NCBI GenBank assembly: GCA_963848475.1 | Contig: CAWKDW010000014.1 | Location: forward strand, 682,001-746,000 | Reading direction: 5' to 3' | Length of the DNA stretch: 64,000 nt | DNA from: Solirubrobacter sp963848475 | GTDB taxonomy: Bacteria; Actinomycetota; Thermoleophilia; Solirubrobacterales; Solirubrobacteraceae | Part shown: piece after piece, positions 25,208 through 34,824 of the stretch | Numbering within the stretch: the stretch's first letter is position 1 | Layout of the letters: each line of letters opens with the position of its first letter | Translations under genes and position numbers: made by a program | Notes under the pieces: model-generated | Told to the model about the DNA's origin: nothing | Database searches by the model: none | What the model saw: the letters and a program-made list of their open reading frames with translations, nothing else

Positions 25208-25672
25208 ATGACCGCCAAGCCGATTCCCGAGGGCTTCCACTCCCTCACCCCCAGCCTGACCGTCGCCAACGGCCTCGAGGCGCTCGACTTCTACGAGAAC
25301 GCGTTCGGCGCCGAGGTCATCCGCAAGCTCGTGATGGGCGGCAAGCTCATGTACTCCGAGCTGCGCCTCGGCGACTCGATCTTCTCCGTCAGCGACCCGT
25401 TCGAGGATTTCGGGATGGGCGCGCCGACGCCCGGCGAGCTGCTCTCGTCCTCGATCATGATCTACACCGAGGACGTCGATGCGCTCTACGACCGGGCGCT
25501 GAACGCCGGTGCGACCGAGCTCAACCGCCCGTCAGATCAGTTCCACGGTGACCGCGCCGGCTCGCTGAAGGACCCGTTCGGCCACCGCTGGATGCTCGCG
25601 ACCCACATCGAGGACATGTCCGAGGAGGAGATGCAGCGGCGCACCGAAGAGGCGATGGCCTCGTCTAAGTGA
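25208..25672 (+). CDS. VOC/glyoxalase-superfamily protein (PhnB-like)
   Basis: Protein of 154 residues with paired beta-alpha-beta-beta-beta units. It contains LTVANGLEALDFYENAFGAEV, ELRLGDSIFSVSD and KDPFGHRWMLATH, the last being typical of PhnB-type VOC proteins. No complete set of metal ligands can be assigned with confidence, so the activity is unknown. The C-terminal helix (SEEEMQRRTEEAMASSK) is charged. ATG 25208 is chosen over the in-frame TTG at 25199. The stop overlaps the convergent kynureninase gene by 8 bp. Confidence 0.85.
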   Translation: MTAKPIPEGFHSLTPSLTVANGLEALDFYENAFGAEVIRKLVMGGKLMYSELRLGDSIFSVSDPFEDFGMGAPTPGELLSSSIMIYTEDVDALYDRALNAGATELNRPSDQFHGDRAGSLKDPFGHRWMLATHIEDMSEEEMQRRTEEAMASSK

Positions 25673-26889
25673 CGCGCGATCGAGACTGATCGACGTCGCG
25701 CTGCTCGCCGCGCTCGACCAGTCCGCGCAGGCGATCCATGGCGTCCCAGACGTCGACGAAGCGCGTGTAGAGCGGCGCGATGCCCAGCCGCACGCTGTCC
25801 GGGCCGCGGAAGTCGGGGACGACGTCCGCGCGCTCGATCAGCGCGCGGCAGATCGGCCACGCCTCCGGATGGTTCAGAGAGACGTGTGATCCGCGCCGCG
25901 CCGCGTCGCGCGGCGACCCGAGCGTGAAGCCCAGCGGCGTCGAGCCACTCGTCGTGCAGCGCGATCATCAGCTCGGTCTGCGCGATCGACTTCTCGCGCA
26001 GCGCCCCCATCCCCGCCTCGGCGGTGATCCGCACACCCTCCTCGACCGCCGCCAGGACGAGGATCGGCGGCGTACCGGCCAGGAAGCGGCTGATCCCCGT
26101 GGCGGCCGCGTACGGACGCTCCATCGCGAACTGGTCGTCCTGGCCGAACCAGCCCTGGATCGGCGTCTGCAGCTTGTCCTGCTCGGCGTGCGCCACGTAC
26201 AGATACGCCGCCCCGCCCGGGCCGGAGTTGAGGTACTTGTAGGTGCAGCCGACGGCGTAGCGGATGCCGATCGCGTTGAGCTCGATCGGGACCGCTCCCG
26301 CCGAATGCGAGAGATCCCAGATGACGGTGCCGAGCGTGTCGAGCGTCGCCATGTCGGCCAGCGCGCCGGAGCGGTAGCCGACGTGCGAGAGCACGATCAG
26401 GCCGTCGCGCGGGAGGTCGCCGGGCTGCGGGCCGAGCAGCGGGTCGGCGCTCTCGAAGATCTGCAGCTCGAGGCCGCGGGCGCGCGCGATCCCCTCGAGC
26501 ACGTAGCGGTCGGTCGGGAAGTTGTCGGCGTCGGTGACCAGCGAGCGCAACGACGGGTCGGCGTCGAGCACGGCGTTGACGAGCTTGAAGAGGTTGACCG
26601 TCGTCGAGTCCGCGACCAGCACTTCACCGGGGCTCGCGCCGAGCACCTCGGCCAGCGCGTCGCCGGTCCGCGTGGGCGCCTCGATCCAGTCCGGCCAGCC
26701 GCTGACGAGATCCTCGCCCCACTGGTCGATGACGGCGTGCAACCGGTCACGGGTCGCCAGCGGGAGCCGTCCGAGCGAGTTGCCGTCCAGGTACAGCCGG
26801 TGCTCGTCGGCGATCACGAAGCGCTCGCGGAAGTCCGCCAGCGGGTCGACATTGTCGAGCCGCATCGCGTCGCCGCGCGTCAGAGCCAT
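25665..26889 (-). CDS. kynU: Kynureninase, frameshifted near 25930
   Basis: PLP enzyme cleaving L-kynurenine to anthranilate and alanine. About 408 residues. Visible landmarks: YLDGNSLGRLP, WGEDLVSGWPDW, ADSTTVNLFKL, VIWDLSHSAGAVPIEL (PLP-binding Asp and His) and CTYKYLNSGPGG with the PLP Lys. After DEWLDAAG the frame shifts, and the last 80 residues (SLNHPEAW, RADVVPDFRGPDSVRLGIAPLYTRF in pieces) read to TAG 25665-25667. One indel explains it. The start overlaps the formamidase stop by 10 bp, giving a pathway operon. Confidence 0.92.
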
Positions 26890-27542
26890 GCCGTGACCGC
26901 CTTCCACAACGGGTTCGCCGGATCGAGGTGACCGAAGTGGTCCTCATCGGGCTCGACGATCAGGCTCGCGCCGGACTCGCGCGCGAAGCGCACGCTGATC
27001 TCGACCGGGACGATGTCGTCGAGCCCGCCGTGCGTCAGCAGCGCGGGGACGCCGAGCGGGAGCCGCTCGATCGGGGAGGCGACGCTCGTCGGATGCCCCT
27101 TCAGGAAGCGCTTGACGACCCCGCTGGAGAGGTTCAGCTCGGCCGCCCGCTCGAGATCGAGCACGCCCGCTTGAGACACGACGCCGGTCACGGCCACACG
27201 TGGATTCTCGCGCGTTGCCGCCCATGCTGCGAGGTGCCCGCCGGCCGAGTGCCCGATCGTCACGACCCGCGAGCGATCGACGTCCAACGCAGCGAGGTGA
27301 TCGATCGCGGCGCTCACGTCGTCGAGGGTCTCGGGGACACCCCCGCCGTTGCCAAGGCGCCGGTACTCGATGTTCCACGCCGCCCAGCCGCGCGCGACCA
27401 GGTCCGCGGCCAGCGCGTCCATCAGCGCGAGGTCGTACTCGGCTTTCCAGAACCCGCCGTGGATGAGCACCGCGACCGGCCCCTCGCCGTACAGAACGCC
27501 GTACTGCGAGGGGTCGTCGCCGTAGCTATGCCGCTGGGACAC
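26880..27542 (-). CDS. Alpha/beta hydrolase, probable kynurenine formamidase
   Basis: Esterase-fold protein of 220 residues that would hydrolyse N-formylkynurenine to kynurenine. HGGFW at the oxyanion hole matches the HGGxW motif that marks AFMID/Bna7-type formamidases. The nucleophile Ser is in IGHSAGGHL, the acid in HGGLDDIVP and the His in DHFGHLDP. Gene order (aminotransferase, this gene, kynureninase, with overlaps at both ends) strongly supports the assignment. Start is GTG 27542 (TTG 27545 possible). This is not the metal-dependent KynB family common in proteobacteria. Confidence 0.85.
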   Translation of the reverse strand: MSQRHSYGDDPSQYGVLYGEGPVAVLIHGGFWKAEYDLALMDALAADLVARGWAAWNIEYRRLGNGGGVPETLDDVSAAIDHLAALDVDRSRVVTIGHSAGGHLAAWAATRENPRVAVTGVVSQAGVLDLERAAELNLSSGVVKRFLKGHPTSVASPIERLPLGVPALLTHGGLDDIVPVEISVRFARESGASLIVEPDEDHFGHLDPANPLWKAVTAWL

Positions 27543-28620
27543 CAAGCGATCGAACGGCCTCGGCGAGCTTCGTGATGCCTTCGTCGATCTGCTCCGGCGT
27601 GACCCCGGAGTAGGCGAGGCGGAGCGTGTTCTGGCCGCCTTCGAGGAGGAAGTCCGTGCCCTTGACGAACAGCACGCCGCGCTCGGCCGCGGCCTTCTCG
27701 AGCAGCGCCACGTCGACGCCCTCGGCCAGCTCGACCCACATGAAGTACCCGCCCGACGGCGCGGCGAACTTCGCCTCCGGAAGCTCGCGCTGCAGCGCGT
27801 TGACCACCGCGTCGCGGCGGTCGCGGAGCGCGTTCTTGACGGTGTTGATCGCGCCGTCCATCCGCCCGGAGCGGGCGAACTGGTTCACGATCGACTGGGC
27901 GACCATGTTCGGCGAGATGTACGTGTTGGTCGCGAGCGTCTGGATCTGCTTGATGATCGCCTGCGGGCCGACGAGGTAGCCGACCCGGATGCCGGGGCAG
28001 ACCGTCTTCGAGAACGACGAGGCGTAGACCACGCGGCCGGCGTCGTCCTGGGAGAACATCGAGTCGATGTGCTCGCCCTCGAAGCGGATCGAGACGTACG
28101 GGTCGTCCTCGAAGATCGTGAAGTCGTGCTCGACCGCGAGCTCCAGCAGCCGCTTGCGCTTGGCCGCGGAGAGCGTGTAGCCGGCCGGGTTCTGGAAGTT
28201 CGGGATGATGTGGGCGAGCTTCGGGCGTACGCCCGTCGAGAGCACGCTCTCCAGGCCCTCGATCGAGATCCCGTCGGTCTCCAGATCCACCATGCGGACG
28301 TCGGCGCCGCGGGCGCGCAGGTTCAGCAGCGTGCGGTCGTACGTCGGCGATTCGGCGATCACCGCGTCGCCGGGCTGCACGAGCAGCTCGAACAGGAACG
28401 CGTCGGCCTGCATCGAGCCGTTGGTGACCAGCACCTGCTCGACGGCCACGCCGTGCTGCTGCGCGATCCACTCACGCAGCGGCACGTAGCCGACCGACGT
28501 GCCGTAGGCGGTCGTCCCTGCCGGGTCGTTGTCGAAGGCGAGCTGCGCGGCCTCGCGCAGGCCTTCCACGTCGACGATGTCGAGCGACGGCGCCCCGCGG
28601 GCGAAGGAGATCGTGGCCAT
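27526..28620 (-). CDS. PLP-dependent aminotransferase class I/II (kynurenine/2-aminoadipate aminotransferase-like)
   Basis: Fold-type I aminotransferase of 364 residues. Features include the N-terminal ISFARGAPS, VTNGSMQAD, PNFQNPAGYTLS, EDDPYVSIRF and the PLP Lys in YASSFSKTVCPGIRVGY, closing with LRLAYSGVTPEQIDEGI. The pattern is that of the LysN/KAT-II group without a GntR domain. It overlaps the formamidase gene by 17 bp and is the first gene of the kynurenine cluster, so kynurenine to kynurenate or a general aromatic or branched-chain transamination are candidate reactions. Frame intact. Confidence 0.88.
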   Translation of the reverse strand: MATISFARGAPSLDIVDVEGLREAAQLAFDNDPAGTTAYGTSVGYVPLREWIAQQHGVAVEQVLVTNGSMQADAFLFELLVQPGDAVIAESPTYDRTLLNLRARGADVRMVDLETDGISIEGLESVLSTGVRPKLAHIIPNFQNPAGYTLSAAKRKRLLELAVEHDFTIFEDDPYVSIRFEGEHIDSMFSQDDAGRVVYASSFSKTVCPGIRVGYLVGPQAIIKQIQTLATNTYISPNMVAQSIVNQFARSGRMDGAINTVKNALRDRRDAVVNALQRELPEAKFAAPSGGYFMWVELAEGVDVALLEKAAAERGVLFVKGTDFLLEGGQNTLRLAYSGVTPEQIDEGITKLAEAVRSLGVPAA

Positions 28621-28633
28621 GAGCGCTTGCAGC

Positions 28634-29917
28634 CTAGTACGCCGCTGTGCACAGCGTTCCGACCCGGACGAGCACCGGAGCCGCGAGACCGCGCGCGGCG
28701 GCGTAGCGAATCGTGACCGTACGGCGGCCGCTGTCGCGCTCGAGCAGGTCCATGTCGCGGTTGGAGTATTGGTAGACCCGCAGCAGGCCGTGCTCCTCCT
28801 TGCCGTCTTCGAGACGCGGCACGGCGAGGCCCGGCCGAGATCATGCCCGCCGGGCAGCTGACGCGGACGAGCCGTTTGATCGTCCGCGGCTCACCAGCGT
28901 TGAGGCGGACGAGCACGGTCCCGATCGCGGCGCTGGCGGGAAGCTTCGTCCCGGCCCGGATCGGCTTGCCGATCAGCGCCTTGCCGCCGGCCTCGGTGCC
29001 GGTCGCGCGGCCGCGCTCGACGTGCTCGGAGCCCGCGACCTTGCCCGAGCGCGAGGCGACCACCAGCGTCGTCGCCGCCCCGCCCGCCAGCAGCGCGCAG
29101 CAGCCGGCGGTCGCCGCCAGCTTCAGCCCGGTACCGCCGACCGCGGCGCCGCCACCGCCGAACAGCGACAACATGCCGGCGAGTGGTCCGGCGCCGACGG
29201 GCGGGATCAGCGCGCGCAGGCGCCCGCGGGTCGCCTTCAGCCCGTCGCGGAACTCGCGGCAGGCGGTGCAGCCGCGGACGTGCCGGAGCGCGTGCTCGGA
29301 CGGCCGGCGGCGCTCGTCGTGCGCGATCAGCAGGACCTCGCGGATCGCGGCGCAGTCGGCGTCGCGCGCATCTGCGGCGGCGACGAGGCCGCTGCGCGCC
29401 CGCTTGACCAGCTGCCGCGAGGCGGCCGGGCGTGACCTCCAGCGCGCTCGCCACCTCCTCGTGGCTGAGCCCGTCGAGCTCACGCATCAGCAGCGCGGCG
29501 CGCTGCTGCTCGGGCAGGTCGGCGAGGTCCTCGATCAGCCGCCGCAGCTCATGGCGGCGGCTGAGCGTCGAGTAGATGTCCTCGCCCGCGCCGGCGCGGT
29601 CGGAGGCCTCGAGCTCGACAGTCGGCAAGCCGGTTGCGGCGCAACTCGTCGATGCAGAGGTTGCGCACGACGCGATGCAGCCACGGTTTGAGCTCGATCG
29701 GGCGACGGTCGTCGCGCAGCGAACGGTGCGCGCGCAGGAAGGCCTCCTGAACGACGCCCTCGGCGTCAGCGCCCGAGCTGCGCAGCGCGCGCGAGGCAAC
29801 CGCGTGCAGCCGCCGCCGGTGGCGCTCGTGCAGGACCTCGAACGCGTCCTCGCGCCCCGCCCGGAAGAGCGAGACGAGATGCTCGTCCGAACGCACTCTG
29901 AGGGTCGCGGCGGGCAC
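28634..29917 (-). CDS. ECF sigma factor fused to zinc-finger anti-sigma-like, membrane and extracytoplasmic domains; frameshifted
   Basis: One gene of about 428 codons spread over three frames. Sigma2 (DEHLVSLFRAGREDAFEVLHERH, DAEGVVQEAFLRAHRSL) and sigma4 (RLIEDLADLPEQQRAALLMRELDGLSHEEVASALEVTPG, SRQLVKRAR) are followed by HALRHVRGCTACREF, a HxxxCxxC zinc finger. A Gly/Ala TM helix (about 230-255: LKLAATAGCCALLAGGAATTLVV) leads to an outside domain ending VRVGTLCTAAY. Breaks lie near 29630, 29435 and 28840. Sigma and its own restraint on one chain suggest release by proteolysis or zinc/redox change (inference). Confidence 0.85.
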
Positions 29918-30013
29918 CCGGGAAGCCTAATCCGGATCGGTGGTGATGGCTCATGTCCGGGTCAACGGACACCGCGCGGTGCGCGTGACGGACCTTGTGG
30001 TATTCCGATCGGC

Positions 30014-31334
30014 ATGGACTACCTCGCCCGGGCACTGGAATCCGTCGCGACCTGGCGCGAGGCCGCCGGGCCGTTGCCGTCGCATCCCGCGCTCGAGCCC
30101 GACCCGGCGCGCTTCGAGGCGGCGTTCACGGAGTTCAGCGACGCGGATGGCGGGCAGCTATCCGTTCCATCACCCGCGCTACGCGGGGCAGATGCTCAAG
30201 CCGCCGCACCCGGTCGCGATCGCCGCCTACACCGCGGCGATGCACGTCAACGCCAACAACCACGCGCTCGACGGCGGGCCGGTGACGAGCGAGCTCGAGG
30301 TCGAGGTCGTGCGCGACCTGGCCGCGATGTTCGGCTTCCCGGACGACGCGCTCGGGCACCTGACGTCCTCGGGCACGATCGCCAACCTCGAGGCGCTGTG
30401 GGTCGCGCGCGAGCTGCACCCGGACAAGGCCGTCGTCTTCGGGGCCGACTCCCACTACACGCACTCGCGGATGTGCGCGGTGCTGAAGGTCGAGGGGATC
30501 GCGGCGCCGTCCGACGGCGACGGGCGGATCGACCTCGACGCCGTCGAGGAGCTGTGCCGCGGCGGCCGGGTCGGGACGGTCGTGGTCACGGCCGGAACGA
30601 CCGGCACGGGCACCGTCGATCATGTCGAGCGGGCGGTCCAGCTGCGCGAGCGCTACGGCGTCCGCATTCACGTCGATGCGGCCTACGGCGGCTTCTTCAC
30701 CCTGCTCGACGAGCTCGTCCCGGTCGCGTCCTTCAAGGCGATCGCGGACTGCGACAGCGTCGTCGTCGACCCGCACAAGCACGGCCTACAGCCGTACGGC
30801 TGCGGTGCGGTGCTGTTCCGCGACCCGGGAGTCGGGCGCCTCTACAAGCACGATTCGCCCTACACCTACTTCACGTCGGCCGAGCTGCACCTGGGCGAGA
30901 TCAGCCTCGAGTGCTCGCGCGCCGGCGCCTCCGCCGCGGCGCTCTGGCTGACGCTGCGCTCGCTCGATCTTTCGCAGATCCTGTCCGCGGGCGTCCGCGC
31001 CTCACGCGCCTGGGCGGCGCTGCTGCGCGAGTCCGACGTGCTGCGCCTGCACGGCGAGCCGGAGCTCGACATCGTCTGCTACTTCCCGATCGCGGCGAAG
31101 GCCTCGGAGATCGACGCCGCGAGCGCCCGCGTGCTCGAGGCCGGCATGGCCGACCCCGACCCGGTCTTCCTCAGCACGCTGCGGATCGATGGGGCCCGCT
31201 TCGCCGCCGCGCACCCGGACGTCGAGATGGACCTCGACGGCGTGCGCGTGCTCCGCAGCGTGCTGATGAAGCCCGAGCACGAACCGCACGTGCCCTGGCT
31301 CCACGATCGCGTTACTTCAATCGCGAGACGGTGA
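30014..31334 (+). CDS. PLP-dependent group II decarboxylase (aromatic amino acid/glutamate decarboxylase-like), frameshifted near 30150
   Basis: About 440 residues. The first 46 codons from ATG 30014 (MDYLARALESVATWREAAG) are in one frame and the rest, from YPFHHPRYAGQM, in the next. Landmarks: HLTSSGTIANLEALWVARE, the PLP-stacking region THSRMCAVLKVEG, VVVTAGTTGTGTVD, IHVDAAYGGFF and VDPHKHGLQPYG holding the PLP Lys. The HxDAAYGG and DPHKHG blocks define the group II family (AADC, tyrosine decarboxylase, archaeal MfnA). Substrate cannot be fixed. It is divergent from the sigma gene and overlaps the next gene by 23 bp. Confidence 0.88.
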
Positions 31335-32622
31335 GCGCGAAGCGGCCGGTGTAGACGGTGCCGGCGGCGCCGCCGCGGATCAGCTGGCCGGGACCGGCCG
31401 CGGAGCCGCCGATCACGGGACGCGAGCCGGCGGTGTCGATCGCGTCGAAGGACGTGTAGATCGGGTCGCCGCCGGGCGGGCGGCCGAGCAGCGGGTAGGT
31501 CACGCCGCCGTTGCCGAAGGTCGCGTCGCGGCGGCCGTTCGCGCGCAGGCGCATCACGAGCGCCTCAGGCGGCCGGCCCGCGCCGGCGAGCAGGATCCGG
31601 CCGGTGTTGTCGCGGGCCATCGCCTTGATCCGGATCTCGCGGCCGGCTCGGGAGAATCGCGACACGCCGTTGCTGCCGAAGCGCTTGTCCAGCCCCCCGT
31701 CCGCCTTGAGCCGCATGACGGCGCCGCGCGGGGTGCCCGAGGACGTCAGCTCGGTGCCGGCGACGAGCGTCGTGCCGGACGGGCCCTGGCGGACCGCCGC
31801 GGCCCCGATCCCCGCGCCTTGACCCACCCCGAGTACCGCCGAGACGATCCCCGTGCCGCCGAAGGTGGGATCCAGCGCGCCCGTAGGGCCGACGCGGATC
31901 GTGGTGAACGTCGCGGGGTAGAGGCCGCCGTCCCCGCCGCCGACGGTGAACGTCAGCGTTCCCTCCGCCCGTACCAGCAGACCGGTCACGCGGCCGGTGA
32001 TCCCCAACGCGGTGCCGTCGAGCGTGCCGCCGGCGCCGAAGGTGGGGTCGACGCTTCCGTCCGCCAGCAGGCGGACGACGATCGGGATCTCGCCCGGGCG
32101 CACACCGCCCAGGATCACGTTGCCGGAGCGGTCCATCGTCATCGCGCCGAGCTTCGCGCCCGCGGGGCCGGCCAGCGTGTAGCCGAAGCCCGCGCCGAAG
32201 CTCGGGTCGATCTCGCCGGTGGGCAGTAGGCGGACGACGACGAAGTGCGTCGAACCATCAGGCGACTGCAACGTTCCGGCGGCGACGATGCGCCCGTCGC
32301 GAAAGACGGCGAGCGCGCGCACGCCGTCGAGCGAGGTACCCGGAAGCGCCGGGACGACCTGGCCGCCGGTGCCGAACTTGCTGTCGAGCGTGCCCGTCTT
32401 GCGCAGCCGGACGACGACGAACTGGCCCGCGGCGCTGCCGCCGGCGAGCACGCGGTTGCCGGAGATGACCTTCACGGCCCCGGCGACGGCATCCGCCCCG
32501 GTGGCCTTCAGGGTCACCGTTCCACGGCGCCCGAAGCTCGTGTCCGGGTCACCGGCGCGCGCCTGCGCGGCGGCGGCTGGAAGGAGCATGCAGACAAGGG
32601 CGGCGGCGATAAAGCGCTTCAT
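31312..32622 (-). CDS. Secreted delta-60 repeat protein (beta-propeller-like)
   Basis: Exported protein of 436 residues. A signal peptide (FIAAALVCMLLPAAAAQARA) precedes at least seven repeats of 50-60 residues with the core LDxxFGxxGxV: DTSFGRRGTVTL, DSKFGTGGQVV, DPSFGAGFGYT, DPTFGAGGTLD, DPTFGGTGIVS, DKRFGSNGVSRF and DATFGNGGVTYP. These delta-60 repeats are predicted to form a propeller. Function of the family is unknown. ATG 32622 is chosen because it starts the signal peptide; an upstream in-frame start at 32682 would bury it. Frame intact. Confidence 0.88.
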   Translation of the reverse strand: MKRFIAAALVCMLLPAAAAQARAGDPDTSFGRRGTVTLKATGADAVAGAVKVISGNRVLAGGSAAGQFVVVRLRKTGTLDSKFGTGGQVVPALPGTSLDGVRALAVFRDGRIVAAGTLQSPDGSTHFVVVRLLPTGEIDPSFGAGFGYTLAGPAGAKLGAMTMDRSGNVILGGVRPGEIPIVVRLLADGSVDPTFGAGGTLDGTALGITGRVTGLLVRAEGTLTFTVGGGDGGLYPATFTTIRVGPTGALDPTFGGTGIVSAVLGVGQGAGIGAAAVRQGPSGTTLVAGTELTSSGTPRGAVMRLKADGGLDKRFGSNGVSRFSRAGREIRIKAMARDNTGRILLAGAGRPPEALVMRLRANGRRDATFGNGGVTYPLLGRPPGGDPIYTSFDAIDTAGSRPVIGGSAAGPGQLIRGGAAGTVYTGRFALTVSRLK

Positions 32623-32713
32623 CGGAGTGCTCCAACCCGCGAGCGAAGCGATCGGAGCGCCCATGCGCCGGGAGCATGCCACGCACGGCGGCGGGCATGC
32701 TCCGGCGACGGGT

Positions 32714-33601
32714 TCAGGCGGTCCTCAACGCGCCGGCGATCTCGGCCGCGATCTCCGCGACCTCCGTCGGGGTGCGACCGACGCGCACGCCGTTGGCCTC
32801 CAGCGCCTCGGCCTTGGCCTTGGCGGTGCCCGCGCTGCCGGAGACGATCGCGCCGGCGTGGCCCATCGTCTTGCCGGGAGGGGCGGTGAAGCCGGCGATG
32901 TATGCGACGACCGGCTTGGAGACGTTCGCGGCGATGAACTCCGCGGCCTCCTCCTCGGCCGAGCCGCCGATCTCGCCCGCCATCACGATCAGCTCGGTCT
33001 CCGGGTCGGCCTCGAAGAGCGCCAGGATGTCGACGAAGCTGGACCCGGGAACCGGGTCGCCGCCGATGCCGACGATGCTCGAGTTGCCGAACCCGGCCTG
33101 GGCCAGCTCGTTGCCGATCTGGTAGGTCAGCGTGCCGGAGCGCGAGACGACGCCGACGTTGCCCTCGCTGAAGAAGCTGGCGGGGATGATGCCGACGTTG
33201 GCCTTGCCCGGCGAGAGGATGCCGGGGCAGTTCGGGCCGACCAGGCGCACGTTGGGATTGCGCGCGAGGTGGTTGTAGACGCGCAGCTCGTCGTGGGCGG
33301 GGATGCCCTCGGTGATGCAGATCACGAGCGAGATGCCGGCGTCCTCGGCCTCGAGGATCGAGTCGGCGGCGAAGCGCGGCGGCACGAAGATCATCGCCGT
33401 GTTGGCGTCGGTCGCGCCGACCGCGTCGTGGAAGGTGTTGAACACCGGGACGCCCTCGACGTCCTGGCCGCCCTTGCCGGGCGTGACGCCCGAGACCACG
33501 TTGGTCCCGTAGCGGCGGTTGTTCATGGCGTGGAACGTGCCCTCGCGGCCGGTGATGCCGGAGACGCAGAGGCGCGTTTCGTTGTCGACGAGAATGCTCA
33601 T
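32714..33601 (-). CDS. sucD: Succinyl-CoA synthetase (ADP-forming), alpha subunit
   Basis: TCA-cycle enzyme subunit of 295 residues that binds CoA and carries the phosphohistidine. CoA-binding ITGREGTFH is at the N terminus; GPNCPGILSPG, IGGDPVPGSSFVD and the active His in MGHAGAIVSG are all present. The ATG overlaps the sucC stop by 4 bp, so the two subunits are translationally coupled and made in equal amounts. Frame intact. Confidence 0.97.
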   Translation of the reverse strand: MSILVDNETRLCVSGITGREGTFHAMNNRRYGTNVVSGVTPGKGGQDVEGVPVFNTFHDAVGATDANTAMIFVPPRFAADSILEAEDAGISLVICITEGIPAHDELRVYNHLARNPNVRLVGPNCPGILSPGKANVGIIPASFFSEGNVGVVSRSGTLTYQIGNELAQAGFGNSSIVGIGGDPVPGSSFVDILALFEADPETELIVMAGEIGGSAEEEAAEFIAANVSKPVVAYIAGFTAPPGKTMGHAGAIVSGSAGTAKAKAEALEANGVRVGRTPTEVAEIAAEIAGALRTA

Positions 33602-34737
33602 GCGGCGAGCTCCACGACCTTCTTGGCGGCTCCGAGCATGGTCGCCTCGGTGTACACGTTGGGGAGGTTCGCTTCCGCCAGCAGCGCGCGGCCCTCCTTG
33701 TCGTTGGTCCCGTCGAGGCGCACGACGAACGGCACCGTCGGGTTGATCTGGGCGAAGGCCTCGATCAGGCCCTTGGCCACCTCGTCGCAGCGCGTGATGC
33801 CGCCGAAGATGTTGAACAGCACCGCGGTCACGTTCTCGTTGGAGAGGATGACCTCGACCGCGCTCGTGATCGCCTCGGCGCGCGAGCCGCCGCCGGCGTC
33901 GAGGAAGTTCGCGGGCGAGCCGCCGGCCTGGGCGACGACGTCGAGCGTCGACATCACGAGCCCGGCGCCGTTGCCGAGGATGCCGACGTTGCCGTCGAGC
34001 TTGACGAACGTCAGGTCGCGCTCACGCGCCATCCGCTCCTGCTCGTCCTCCGCCGCCGTGTTGCGCATGGCCGCGTTGTCCGGGTGGCGGAAGAGCGAGT
34101 TGTCGTCGAGCGTGACCTTGGCGTCCAGCGCCGCGACCGTGCGGTCGCCGGAGACGATCAGCGGGTTGACCTCCACGAGCATCGCCTCCTCCTTGACGAA
34201 GGCGTCGTAGAGCTTGGCCAGCAGCGCGCCGATCGGGCGTACGACGTCCGCGTCGACGCCGGCCTCGAACGCGAGCCGCCGGGCGTGGAAGTCCTGGAAG
34301 CCGAGCAGCGGGTCGACGTGCAGCTTGGCGATCGCGTCCGGGTTGTTGTCGGCGACCTCCTCGATGTCCATGCCGCCCTGGGTGGAGAGCATCACGAGCG
34401 GGCGCTTGGCGGAGCGGTCGAAGACGATCGACGCGTAGTACTCAGCGGCGATGTCCGACGCGGCCTCGATCCAGACCTCGTGGACGGTGTGGCCCTTGAT
34501 GTCCATGCCGAGGATGTTCTTGCTGTGCTCCTCGGCCTCGGCGCGGTTCTGCGCGACCTTGATCCCTCCGGCCTTGCCGCGGCCGCCGATCTGCACCTGT
34601 GCCTTGACGACGCAGGGGTAACCGATCTCGTCAGCCGCGGCCACGGCCTCCTCGACGGTGGTGGCGGGGGCGCCGCTCGGGACTGGCACCCCGTGGCGGG
34701 CGAAGAGCTGCTTGCCCTGATATTCGAGTAGATCCAT
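33598..34737 (-). CDS. sucC: Succinyl-CoA synthetase (ADP-forming), beta subunit
   Basis: ATP-grasp subunit of 379 residues. Visible parts are MDLLEYQGKQLFARHGVPVP, the ATP-grasp motif KAQVQIGGRGKAGG, EVNPLIVSGD and the C-terminal ligase domain with LFNIFGGITRCDEVAKG. It heads the sucCD operon. Together with the acyl-CoA carboxylase and mutase genes elsewhere in the window it could take part in methylmalonyl-CoA to succinate flux. Frame intact. Confidence 0.97.
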   Translation of the reverse strand: MDLLEYQGKQLFARHGVPVPSGAPATTVEEAVAAADEIGYPCVVKAQVQIGGRGKAGGIKVAQNRAEAEEHSKNILGMDIKGHTVHEVWIEAASDIAAEYYASIVFDRSAKRPLVMLSTQGGMDIEEVADNNPDAIAKLHVDPLLGFQDFHARRLAFEAGVDADVVRPIGALLAKLYDAFVKEEAMLVEVNPLIVSGDRTVAALDAKVTLDDNSLFRHPDNAAMRNTAAEDEQERMARERDLTFVKLDGNVGILGNGAGLVMSTLDVVAQAGGSPANFLDAGGGSRAEAITSAVEVILSNENVTAVLFNIFGGITRCDEVAKGLIEAFAQINPTVPFVVRLDGTNDKEGRALLAEANLPNVYTEATMLGAAKKVVELAA

Positions 34738-34789
34738 TGCGGACGGCCGAGCTTATCGCTGTCGAGCGGTAAGACCGGGTGCGACAAAC

Positions 34790-34812
34790 TCCGGGGGGCC
34801 GCCGCCCCCGGA
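34790..34812 (-). terminator. Hairpin terminator after the slipin operon
   Basis: Inverted repeat TCCGGGGG (34790-34797) and CCCCCGGA (34805-34812) with a 7-base loop. On the minus strand it follows the slipin stop at 34825 and is trailed by GTTTGTC, a short T-rich tract. It separates the slipin/NfeD operon from sucCD. Confidence 0.65.
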
Positions 34813-34824
34813 CCTTCCGGTTCC

